In this document: positions 8,563 through 16,101 of the stretch, piece after piece
Layout: the number at the start of each line of letters is the position of its first letter
Position numbering within the stretch: position 1 is the stretch's first letter
NCBI GenBank assembly: GCA_900544095.1
Contig: UQTV01000005.1
Location: 62,001 to 126,000, forward strand
Source of the DNA: an uncultured Collinsella sp.
GTDB taxonomy: Bacteria > Actinomycetota > Coriobacteriia > Coriobacteriales > Coriobacteriaceae
Length of the DNA: 64,000 nt
Direction of reading: 5' to 3'
Position numbers and translations under genes: made by a program
Notes under the pieces: generated by a model
Seen by the model: only the letters and a program-made list of their open reading frames with translations
Told to the model about the DNA's origin: nothing
Databases searched by the model: none

Positions 8563-10590
8563 CTACGGCCGCTCGTTGGGAGCCAGGCGCTGCATCTTGT
8601 TCACGGCCTTGAACTTGGTGAACAGCGGCACGTACTCAAAGCTCACGTTGGAGTTCTCCAGGCCGTACCAGCGTGCAGGCGTGCCGGCGGCGCGGCGAAT
8701 GATGTACTTGAGCGTGATGGCCGTACGCTCGCTGGGCTCCACATCGCTTTCGGGCGCCAGAAGCTTACGGATCAGGACGAACTTGAACGTACCGATGTTA
8801 CCCGGATCCTTGTAGACCGAGTAGTCATGCGTCTGCGGCGGCAGCTCGCCGGTGGCAGCCAGGTCCTGAACAACCTGACGCAGGTAGGCATTGACGCGCT
8901 GGTTGATCTTGTAGCCCAGGTACAGATGCACGCGGAACACGTAGTCGGTGCCGAACGTCTCGACCGAATAGGCAAAGGTGTGCGGTTCGTCCATGGTCTC
9001 GACATTCACAAACCACCAGGCGCGGGCGCGCTTGGGATGCTTGTCCAAGATCGAATAGACGATATCGCGGTCGATGTAGTCGGTATGGGCGTCCTTGGTC
9101 AGGTACACGACGTTGTCGCTCATGCGCTCGTAACGGTCGTCGTCACGCAGGCGCTTGAGCTGCGGCAGGTAGCTGCGCAGCGGCAGCAGCGTAAACTGGC
9201 GCTGCTCGACCGCCGTGCCGTTGTACCAGCACACCATAATGCCCATGATGAGTGCAGCCATGAGGATGGTGAAGTAGCCGCCGTGGAAGAACTTGGTGAG
9301 CGAGCTCACGAAGAAGAAGCCTTCGAGCAAAAGGAAGAAGGCCGCGAAGATCCACGGAGCAACCTTGAGCTTGCGCTCCTCGTGTAGGTAGAAGAAGAGC
9401 AGCAGCGTGGTGCACATCATAGTCAGCGTAATGGCAAGGCCGTAGGCGGCTTCCATATGCGCCGAGTTCTGGAACAGCAGCACCACGATGACGCAGCCGA
9501 CAAGCATGACGTTGTTGACCATGGGGATGTAGAGCTGGCCCTTGGTCTCGGCAGGGTAGAAGACCTGCATGTGCGGCATAAGGTCCAGACGGCTGGCCTC
9601 GGACACCAGCGAGAATGCGCCGGTGATGAGCGCCTGCGAGGCGATGATGGCCGCAACGGTGGAAAGGCCGACGGCAAAGGGACGCAGGCCCGGGGTGAGC
9701 ATCTGGTAGAAGGGGTTGAGGTCGGCGATACCCATGAGCTCGGGGTTGGCGGCGTTGTTGATAAGCCACGCGCCCTGGCCCATATAGGAAAGCAGCAGAC
9801 AGCACTTAACGAACGGCCAGGTGGCGTAGATGTTGCCGCGGCCCACGTGGCCCATGTCGGAATAGAGCGCCTCGGCACCGGTGGTGGCAAGGAAGCAGCT
9901 GCCCAGAATCATGATGCCCGCGTGGTTGTTGGGGCTCAACAAAAAGCCGATGCCACGCAGCGGGTTGAGGCACAGCAGCACCGCGGGGTGCTGGAAGACA
10001 AAGAACAGACCCGTGCCGCCCAAGAACAGGAACCACAGCGTCATGATGGGGCCAAAGGCGTGACCGATCTTGGCCGTACCGATACGTTGTACCAAGAAGA
10101 GCGCGATGATGATGGCAAGCGTGATGGCCACGACACGGCCCTGATCGTCACCCAACACAGCATGGACCGCCGGGATGGTGCGCAGGCCCTCGATGGCCGT
10201 GGTAACGGTAACGGCGGGCGTCAGGATGCCGTCAGCGAGCAATGCGGCGCCGCCCAGCATGGCGGGGATGATGAGCCACTTGCCGCAGCGCTTGACCAGG
10301 CTGTACAGGGCAAAGATACCGCCCTCGCCGTGGTTGTCGGCGCGCAGCGAGATCAGCACGTACTTGACGGTCGTCAGCAGCGTGACCGTCCACACGACAA
10401 GGGAGAGCGCGCCGAGCACGAACTCCTCCGTCACACTTCCGATGCCGCCGTTGCCGGCAACGAGCGCCTTGGTTACATACATAGGGCTGGTGCCGATATC
10501 GCCGTACACCACGCCCAGCGTGACGAGCATCGCCGAGATGCTCACAGGAATCGCAGCGTGCGAGGCTGCCTCCTTGGCCTTTTGTTCCAT
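8563..10590 (-). CDS. kup: Kup/TrkD-type potassium uptake permease
   Basis: A protein of about 675 residues, normal for the K+ uptake permease (KUP/HAK/KT) family, which imports K+ by proton symport. The N-terminal signature GVVYGDIGTSPMYV (about residues 26-39) is diagnostic. About 12 membrane helices follow up to about residue 450, then a cytoplasmic tail. ATG 10590 is preferred to the in-frame TTG at 10608, since GGGAGG lies between them. TATAAT at 10626-10631 is a good -10 box. Downstream are a small membrane protein and the KdpDE-like pair, all on the same strand. No ydaO/c-di-AMP riboswitch fold was recognised in the short leader. Confidence 0.93.
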   Translation of the reverse strand: MEQKAKEAASHAAIPVSISAMLVTLGVVYGDIGTSPMYVTKALVAGNGGIGSVTEEFVLGALSLVVWTVTLLTTVKYVLISLRADNHGEGGIFALYSLVKRCGKWLIIPAMLGGAALLADGILTPAVTVTTAIEGLRTIPAVHAVLGDDQGRVVAITLAIIIALFLVQRIGTAKIGHAFGPIMTLWFLFLGGTGLFFVFQHPAVLLCLNPLRGIGFLLSPNNHAGIMILGSCFLATTGAEALYSDMGHVGRGNIYATWPFVKCCLLLSYMGQGAWLINNAANPELMGIADLNPFYQMLTPGLRPFAVGLSTVAAIIASQALITGAFSLVSEASRLDLMPHMQVFYPAETKGQLYIPMVNNVMLVGCVIVVLLFQNSAHMEAAYGLAITLTMMCTTLLLFFYLHEERKLKVAPWIFAAFFLLLEGFFFVSSLTKFFHGGYFTILMAALIMGIMVCWYNGTAVEQRQFTLLPLRSYLPQLKRLRDDDRYERMSDNVVYLTKDAHTDYIDRDIVYSILDKHPKRARAWWFVNVETMDEPHTFAYSVETFGTDYVFRVHLYLGYKINQRVNAYLRQVVQDLAATGELPPQTHDYSVYKDPGNIGTFKFVLIRKLLAPESDVEPSERTAITLKYIIRRAAGTPARWYGLENSNVSFEYVPLFTKFKAVNKMQRLAPNERP

Positions 10591-10625
10591 AAGCCGGTTT
10601 CCTCCCAACTTTAATGTTCGAAGGA

Positions 10626-10631
10626 ATTATA
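10626..10631 (-). promoter_or_regulatory. -10 box of the kup promoter
   Basis: A perfect TATAAT on the minus strand, about 36 bp upstream of the chosen kup start. The -35 position at 17 bp spacing reads CATTCA, a weak match, so an activator such as the linked KdpE-like regulator could be needed. Confidence 0.5.
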
Positions 10632-10714
10632 GGTAATCGGCCCATGTTTGAATGGCACTGTTTTCCCAGCTAAATAAACATTTATACGGCCTTTAGGCCA
10701 CCGCAGCGATATGG

Positions 10715-10747
10715 AATGTGACAAAGGGGCTGTCCCTTTGTCACATT
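10715..10747. repeat. Palindromic repeat, family R2, copy 1
   Basis: The arms AATGTGACAAAGGG and CCCTTTGTCACATT are perfect 14-bp complements around GCTGT. A variant copy is at 37862-37895. It abuts the 3' end of the nitroreductase gene and may end its transcript, but there is no T-run. Confidence 0.7.
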
Positions 10748-10749
10748 CG

Positions 10750-11598
10750 TCATTTTCCGAGCCAATTTTTGAACCACCACTCCATGGAGCGGCTCATCTC
10801 GGCCATAAAGGGACTCGTGTGCTTGCGGGTATAGATGTCCACGACGCGCTCCCCCACCTCGCGGGCATGCGGACGGAACATCGCGTCCATCTCGGCCACC
10901 TGCGCGTCCATAGTCGCGTCGTCCGCACGGCGGTAGCGTTCCTCGTGCACCAGGTTCACCACGGGGTGCGCGATTGCCGGGCGCTCTTTGCGAGGCGTGC
11001 CGATGATGAGCATCGACAGCGGCATGGTATACGGAGGCAGATCCAGCAGCTCGGCCACTTCCTCGGCATTCTCGACGATATCACCGATATAGCAGCTCCC
11101 CAAGCCCAGAGCCTCGGCGGCAACCACGGCGTTTTGCGCGGCGATCACGGCGTCCTGGGCCGCGATGGCAAAGTCGCCCAAACCCGGCGCGCGGCGGGGC
11201 GCCTTGCCCGTACGCTCGACAAACTCGGGCTCAAAGCAGCCCACGTGCTCAAACAGATCGATCCACTTGGCATAGTCGACCACAAATATAAGTGCCCAAG
11301 GCGCCTTGGCGATCATGGGCTGATGGTCGCACAGGTCGGCCAGACGGTCCAGCGTAGCCTGCTCGCGGATGCTCACGATGGAATACATCATCATGGCGCC
11401 CGCCGACGGTGCGCGACTCGCCGCATGCAAGATCGCCGCCCGCTGCTCGTCGGTCACCGCTACGGGACGGTCGTCGTCACCACGCGCGAAGGCACGCGTA
11501 GACGAGCGATGCTCCAACGTGTCCAGCACCGCATTGCCCGTAGTCTCGACCGGATAGCCACACGTATCCACAGCCTTGGTGCAAACCTGCTCGTTCAT
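10750..11598 (-). CDS. Nitroreductase family protein
   Basis: A 282-residue FMN-dependent oxidoreductase fold. Residues around VLDTLEHRSSTRAF (about 24-37) give the arginine-rich FMN-binding N-terminus. HAASRAPSAGAMMMYSIV and AAEALGLGSCYIGDIVENA are the usual mid and late FMN contacts. It is longer than minimal nitroreductases (about 200 aa) because of an extra C-terminal helical part ending SMEWWFKNWLGK. It stands alone, with a palindromic repeat at its 3' end. It probably reduces quinones, nitro or flavin-type substrates in the cytoplasm; the true substrate is unknown. Confidence 0.85.
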   Translation of the reverse strand: MNEQVCTKAVDTCGYPVETTGNAVLDTLEHRSSTRAFARGDDDRPVAVTDEQRAAILHAASRAPSAGAMMMYSIVSIREQATLDRLADLCDHQPMIAKAPWALIFVVDYAKWIDLFEHVGCFEPEFVERTGKAPRRAPGLGDFAIAAQDAVIAAQNAVVAAEALGLGSCYIGDIVENAEEVAELLDLPPYTMPLSMLIIGTPRKERPAIAHPVVNLVHEERYRRADDATMDAQVAEMDAMFRPHAREVGERVVDIYTRKHTSPFMAEMSRSMEWWFKNWLGK

Positions 11599-11812
11599 CG
11601 CCTCATCCTCGCTAATTCTTTAAGAAGCCTTTACGTTTCCGTGTAATTCCCGTCCATTATCGCGCAGGTCGCCACTCCATTGCGCCACACCGCCACACAT
11701 GCGCGTTAATATGGCTGGTTGTTGTGCGCAGCCACCAATTGCAGCGCATATCTTGGTAACAATCGGGTAAACCCCCGCTTTCGTAGGTTTTAAGTTTGTG
11801 AGGAGTCTCAGC

Positions 11813-14113
11813 ATGTTCGCTGCCGCCATCTCGCTCGTCGGTCTTGCGGCGACCGTCTACCTTGTCTTGCGCGAGGCCAAGGCCATTCGCGCACAGTCGG
11901 GCACCGTTGCCAAAAGCGCTCTTGGGTGGAGCGTCGTCTTCGGCCTGTTCCAGCTCTTTTTGACCGTCTGGGGCGCTATTGGCCTCGTCGCCCAAAACGA
12001 GCCGCTCGCCTTTGTGATGCTCATCCTGACCAACGCCATCCTCACCGGCTGCGCTTGGGCCAGCATCGCCCGCGACCGCATCGCCCCGCGCGTCTTTGCG
12101 TTCGCCTCGGCCGACGCCCCCGCCCCCACCGGCAAGCTCGCCCGCCTGCGCGGTGCCTTTGTGGGCCGCCCGCTCGTCGCCGCCGTCTTGTGCCTGCTGC
12201 TCGCCGGCGTCTTTGCGCTGCTGGGCATGGAGGTCTCGTCCAACCACGACTTTACCTGGGTCTACCCCCTGTGCATCCTGCTCGAGTGGGCCATCATCAC
12301 CGTGCTCATGACCGGCTTGTTCTTCCTATTCCAGCGCCACGGCGCAGCTCCCGCGGTCCTGGCCTTTGCCCTCTTTGTCCTGGGCATTGCCGAGTTCTTC
12401 GTCATCACGTTTAAATCCATGCCGATCCAGCCGGGCGACCTTTCGGCCATCTCCACCGCCGCCGCGGTCGCCGGCAACGGCTACACCTTCTCGATCTCGC
12501 TGTTCTGCGTGCTGTCCATGAGCCTTACCGCCATCGCCATGCTGCTGTGCGAGTACGCCGGCCTGGTCGCGCCGCATCGCCAGAAGGGCGCCGCCAACGC
12601 CAAGCGCATGCTGCTCACCAACCTGCTCGTGGCGGTGCTGTGCCTGGGCGGCGTGACCGCGCACGTCACCCTCATCGACTACTACAACACCCTCGGCATC
12701 ACCGTCTACACCTGGCGCCCGCTCGAGAGCTACTGGCGCGAGGGCTATCTGCCTGCCTTTATTAGTGCAGCGCAGTCCATCAAGCCGCCCAAACCCGCCG
12801 ACTACTCCGTCGACGATGCCAAGGCCACGCTCAAAAAGTACGCCAAGGCCTACGACAAGTCCGATGCCGCCAAGAGTGACGAGCGCGCCGCCGCAAAGGA
12901 GCAATTCGACAGCGAGAAGCCCACGGTCATCGCCATCATGAACGAGACCTTCTCGGATCTGTCGATCTACCAGAACATGCGCGCCGGCTACGAGGGTCCG
13001 CAGTACTTTAAGAGCCTGTCCAACTGCCTCAGCCGCGGCAAGCTCTACGTGAGCGCCTACGGCGGCGGCACCGCCAATACCGAGTTTGAGTTTATGACCG
13101 GCAACTCCATGGCCAACCTGGGCTCGGGCGTGTACCCCTACACCATCTACAACATGGAAACGACCGGGAATCTGGCAGAGCAGTTCAAGTCGCTCGGATA
13201 TTCCACCACGGCCATGCACCCCAACCACGCAACCAACTGGAACCGCGAGAACGTCTACAAGGACTTTGGCTTTGACCAGTTCCTGTCCATCAACGATTTC
13301 CAGGGCGCCGATACCCTGCGCGGTATGGTGACCGACCAGGCGACCTACGACAAGATTCTTGAGCTGCTCGACCAGAACGCCGATCCGCAGTTTATCTTCG
13401 ACGTGACCATGCAGAACCACTCGGGCTACGATACGGGTCTGCTGCCGGTCGACAAGCAGATGCACCTGAATATCGACACGACCGATCTGGACGCCAAGAC
13501 CGTCGAGGACGGCACGCTCTCCGATGTCGACGAGTATGTCTCGTGCATCGAGCAGTCCGACCAGGCGCTGCGCTACTTCCTCAACGCCTTAAGCAAGCTC
13601 GACCGTAAGGTGGTCGTAGTGTTCTGGGGCGACCACCAGCCGTTCTTCCCGTCCAAGTTCAACGACAAGTGGTTTACCGGTGAGGACGACGCCACGCATC
13701 AGGAGCGCCTGTGGCAGACCGACTACATCATCTGGGCCAACTACGACGTTGCCGGTTGCAACCAGACGAGTGAGGTCGACGACCTGTCCACCAACTATCT
13801 GTCCACCCAGCTCATGCAGCTGATCGGCGCACCGCTGTCCGACTACCAGAAGGCGCACATGACGCTGCGCAAGTCGCTGCCCGCCATCAACTCGGTCGGC
13901 TACGAGGACGCCAGCCTGCGCTGGGCGCTCTCCTCCAACGTCACCGGTGACGACGCCGCTGCCGCAGCCGCCACCAAGGCGCGCGAGGATTACGCCAAGA
14001 TGCAGTATTACGAGATGTTCCGCGACGGCAAGAACGTGTATACCGAGCACTTCCAGACCGAGGCCAACGAGACCGACCCCAACCTGGCACCGGGCACGAC
14101 GAAGATCAAGTAG
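11813..14113 (+). CDS. LTA synthase-like membrane sulfatase/phosphoglycerol transferase
   Basis: A protein of about 766 residues. Several N-terminal membrane helices (about residues 1-300) are followed by an extracytoplasmic sulfatase-fold domain starting near PTVIAIMNETFSDL. The metal and catalytic region includes GGGTANTEFEFMTG (Thr nucleophile position as in LtaS), HPNHATNWNRE and VFWGDHQPF. The family transfers phosphoglycerol from lipids to teichoic or other polymers outside the cell. A C-terminal Ala-rich and acidic tail follows. ATG 11813 is chosen because GAGGAG lies 7 bp upstream; an in-frame GTG at 11798 is less likely. The gene is monocistronic, followed by hairpin repeats. Confidence 0.9.
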   Translation: MFAAAISLVGLAATVYLVLREAKAIRAQSGTVAKSALGWSVVFGLFQLFLTVWGAIGLVAQNEPLAFVMLILTNAILTGCAWASIARDRIAPRVFAFASADAPAPTGKLARLRGAFVGRPLVAAVLCLLLAGVFALLGMEVSSNHDFTWVYPLCILLEWAIITVLMTGLFFLFQRHGAAPAVLAFALFVLGIAEFFVITFKSMPIQPGDLSAISTAAAVAGNGYTFSISLFCVLSMSLTAIAMLLCEYAGLVAPHRQKGAANAKRMLLTNLLVAVLCLGGVTAHVTLIDYYNTLGITVYTWRPLESYWREGYLPAFISAAQSIKPPKPADYSVDDAKATLKKYAKAYDKSDAAKSDERAAAKEQFDSEKPTVIAIMNETFSDLSIYQNMRAGYEGPQYFKSLSNCLSRGKLYVSAYGGGTANTEFEFMTGNSMANLGSGVYPYTIYNMETTGNLAEQFKSLGYSTTAMHPNHATNWNRENVYKDFGFDQFLSINDFQGADTLRGMVTDQATYDKILELLDQNADPQFIFDVTMQNHSGYDTGLLPVDKQMHLNIDTTDLDAKTVEDGTLSDVDEYVSCIEQSDQALRYFLNALSKLDRKVVVVFWGDHQPFFPSKFNDKWFTGEDDATHQERLWQTDYIIWANYDVAGCNQTSEVDDLSTNYLSTQLMQLIGAPLSDYQKAHMTLRKSLPAINSVGYEDASLRWALSSNVTGDDAAAAAATKAREDYAKMQYYEMFRDGKNVYTEHFQTEANETDPNLAPGTTKIK

Positions 14114-14133
14114 CGGGTCGCTCATAACTGAAA

Positions 14134-14263
14134 CGTCTGTCCGGACGGAGGCATATAAGGTTCCCTGCTCGGACAGTCCTGCGCAAGACGGAGGCCACAT
14201 TAAGTGGCCTCCTTTGCGTGCGGAACTCGCGATGAACCTTATATGCCTCCGCCCGGACAGACG
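14134..14263. repeat. Long hairpin element A (130 bp), 3' of LTA synthase-like gene
   Basis: The 30-bp outer arms (14134-14163 and 14234-14263, beginning CGTCTGTCCGG) pair with one mismatch. The interior holds an inner hairpin GGCCACATTAAGTGGCC. About 80 bp of core, read on the minus strand, matches element B at 14672-14798, while the outer arms differ. A partial third inner hairpin lies at 14319-14345. Together with the 62-bp array and element B it fills the gene-free gap 14114-14817. Confidence 0.75.
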
Positions 14264-14350
14264 CCTTGTTGTTGGAGCACGGCTTGTCATGGGGGTATCC
14301 GCTGAACATATATAAGTTGAAGGCCACATTAAGTGACCTTCTTTGTATTC

Positions 14351-14642
14351 GGAAAGTGTGTCCCGGAATCTGCCTTCGGAATGGGACGCAGTTTCCGCTT
14401 GAGGGCCTGTTGGGAAAGCGCATCCCACTTCAAGAGTAAATTCCGGGTCGCACTTTCCGCTAAGGCTCTCAACCGGAAAGTGCATCCCATTCCAAGCCTT
14501 AATTCCGGGACATAGTTTCCGGACAAGACATCAACCGGAAAGTGGGGACCACTCTGAGCGCCGATTCTGGGACACACTTTCCGAAACACCGCCCATCCGG
14601 AAAGCCCGTCCCGCTCTGAATACATCCGGGCATGGAATATCC
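14351..14642. repeat. Tandem hairpin array, five units of exactly 62 bp (array 1)
   Basis: GGAAAG occurs at 14351, 14413, 14475, 14537 and 14599, an exact 62-bp step. Each unit is a hairpin of the form GGAAAGTGCATCCC ... GGGACGCAGTTTCC with a spacer of about 14 bp. Units have diverged but keep the pairing. 62 is not a multiple of 3, so the array is not coding. A sister array with the same period is at 24098-24322. Confidence 0.8.
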
Positions 14643-14671
14643 GCTTATTAGGCCTTCCGTCAATAAAGGGG

Positions 14672-14798
14672 CGCCCTCCCGAGCGGCGGGCTCGAAGTTC
14701 ATCGCGAGTTCCGCACGCAAAGAAGGCCACTTAATGTGGCCTTCGTCTTGCGCAGGACTGTAGAGCAGGGAACTTCGTGCCCGCCGCCCGGGAGGGCG
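14672..14798. repeat. Long hairpin element B (127 bp), inverted relative to element A
   Basis: The 29-bp arms starting CGCCCTCCCG (14672-14700 and 14770-14798) pair with two mismatches. The interior (about 14698-14775, with CGCGAGTTCCGCACGCAAAG and GGCCACTTAATGTGGCC) matches element A in reverse orientation. The outer arm sequences of A and B are unrelated, yet each is self-complementary. Confidence 0.75.
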
Positions 14799-14817
14799 TT
14801 GCGTTTAGAAGATGAAC

Positions 14818-15516
14818 CTAGCGCTTATCCCTCCGGGACAAAAGAAGTGCGGCTATAAATGCGATGATTGCAAGTGTCAGCAACACCAAAAGCAACGTGA
14901 GCGTGTTGTCGCCCGTTGCCGCCAGACCAAGCAAGCCGGGCTTCTTGCTGTCAGCAGACTGCACGGGAATCTTCTCGCCATCGTCCTCGGCGGTAATCTC
15001 CCAGCGAATGGTCTTGTTTGCGTCGGCAACCTCGTTGCCCACCGATGTCGGAACGTTTAGCTGCAAATTAAGCACCGTGCTGCCATCGCTCGTAAACGTG
15101 GCGATTTGCGTGGGATAAGCGAACGCGCTGCCCGGTGTTCCTGTCTGGAGCCAACCTGCAGAGCCATCGCCCGCCGACGCCGTAAGGGTAATGGGCGACA
15201 GCAGGCGTGCCGTCTCGTGATCGACAACGGCACGCACAAACACGCGCACCTGGGACTTTACGCCCGTGGCACGAATCTCTATCTGCTGATCACGCACATC
15301 GCCAGGCATCAGATCTTTAAAGGCCAAAAACAGATCGGGCTCCCCCGAGGAGTCCGTCGCCCCCGAGACCGTCAGCTGACGCGCATTTCCGTCATAGGCA
15401 ATCGCGGGAGTATCGGCAAACGCACGGGCGGGAACAGCGAGCGCGACCACGCAGAAAATGGCCGCGACCATGCAACGCAAGGAGCGCGCAACACCTTTAC
15501 GAATCGGGAACGCCAT
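14818..15516 (-). CDS. Secreted protein with LAxTG-type C-terminal sorting signal
   Basis: A 232-residue protein. A Sec signal peptide ends near ARAFADTPA (about residue 35). A beta-rich domain follows, with FKDLMPGD and an IEI strand pattern typical of SipW-operon secreted proteins. The C-terminus is LGLAATGDNTLTLL, a hydrophobic helix and the tail LSRRDKR. LAATG fits the LAxTG motif used by class E sortases of actinobacteria. It is the last gene of the surface operon, with GGAGGTGCG inside the preceding gene serving its start. It may anchor the secreted polymer or matrix to the wall; this role is inferred. No sortase is seen in the window. Confidence 0.75.
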   Translation of the reverse strand: MAFPIRKGVARSLRCMVAAIFCVVALAVPARAFADTPAIAYDGNARQLTVSGATDSSGEPDLFLAFKDLMPGDVRDQQIEIRATGVKSQVRVFVRAVVDHETARLLSPITLTASAGDGSAGWLQTGTPGSAFAYPTQIATFTSDGSTVLNLQLNVPTSVGNEVADANKTIRWEITAEDDGEKIPVQSADSKKPGLLGLAATGDNTLTLLLVLLTLAIIAFIAALLLSRRDKR

Positions 15517-15518
15517 AC

Positions 15519-16100
15519 TTACGCACCTCCATGCGGCGGCACCAGCACGTCATTCTCGACCGAGCAACCCCATGCGTCGTGCACGGCCTCATCGGGCGTC
15601 GCCTGGACCGCCTGAGTGGAGATATCCACGACAAGATTGCGACCTTCGGTTGCCTTGAGCTCGGTAACCCTATTAATGAGCACGCCGGTTTCCGCGCCGG
15701 GAGCGACGGGCGACGTCCAGTAATAGAACCCGTCGCTCGCCTTAACCCAGTTATAAGCCGAGTTCGCGCCCGAGGCATCAGCCACGCTCCACGCAATCTC
15801 GTAATCCGCCTCACCCTTCGGCTCCTCCTTCGGCTCATCCCACAGGCGTGCGCCATCCTGGTCCTGCCAGTAGATATCCACTGCAGCACGAATATAGGCG
15901 GGCGCGGTACCCGTGTTCTTCGCCTTGACATCGCTTTTCACTTTGCCGTTGAGCGTTTCCTGAACCGATGGCGTCACCGACCCGATGCCGAACTGGTTGA
16001 CCAGCACGCCCGTAACCGAAAGCCAGGCCAACGTGCCTGCCGTACCGGCCAGGAGGATAACCCCCACCAGCAAGGCGATGATGCGCTTGCGCTTGGACAT
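15519..16100 (-). CDS. SipW-type signal peptide protein (193 aa)
   Basis: The N-terminus MSKRKRIIALLVGVILLAG followed by TAGTLAWLSVTG and NQFGIGSVTP is the SipW-dependent signal peptide pattern seen in TasA/camelysin-like proteins. The mature part is a single beta-sandwich-like domain with NTGTAPAYIRAAVDI and FYYWTSPVAPGAETGVLI. It starts 1 nt after the stop of the giant adhesin and ends 2 nt before the next gene, so translation is coupled. It is probably a minor subunit or base of a secreted fibre cleaved by the operon's own signal peptidase. The fibre role is inferred. Confidence 0.75.
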   Translation of the reverse strand: MSKRKRIIALLVGVILLAGTAGTLAWLSVTGVLVNQFGIGSVTPSVQETLNGKVKSDVKAKNTGTAPAYIRAAVDIYWQDQDGARLWDEPKEEPKGEADYEIAWSVADASGANSAYNWVKASDGFYYWTSPVAPGAETGVLINRVTELKATEGRNLVVDISTQAVQATPDEAVHDAWGCSVENDVLVPPHGGA

Positions 16101-16101
16101 G

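Noticed and set aside
6286..9387. 1033-codon open frame on the plus strand
   Set aside because: It is antisense to the KdpD-like kinase and kup genes, which have clear domains; the frame is a product of high GC.
10591..10715. c-di-AMP (ydaO) riboswitch upstream of kup
   Set aside because: The space between the -10 box and the start is about 30 nt, too short, and no ydaO motifs are seen.
14351..14642. Possible CRISPR array because of regular spacing
   Set aside because: The units differ in sequence, there are no identical repeats with unique spacers, no cas genes, and the unit is itself a hairpin of most of its length.
14106..14730. Several 60-130-codon open frames in the hairpin arrays
   Set aside because: They run through repeat units whose 62-bp period breaks the frame; no ribosome sites; not coding.
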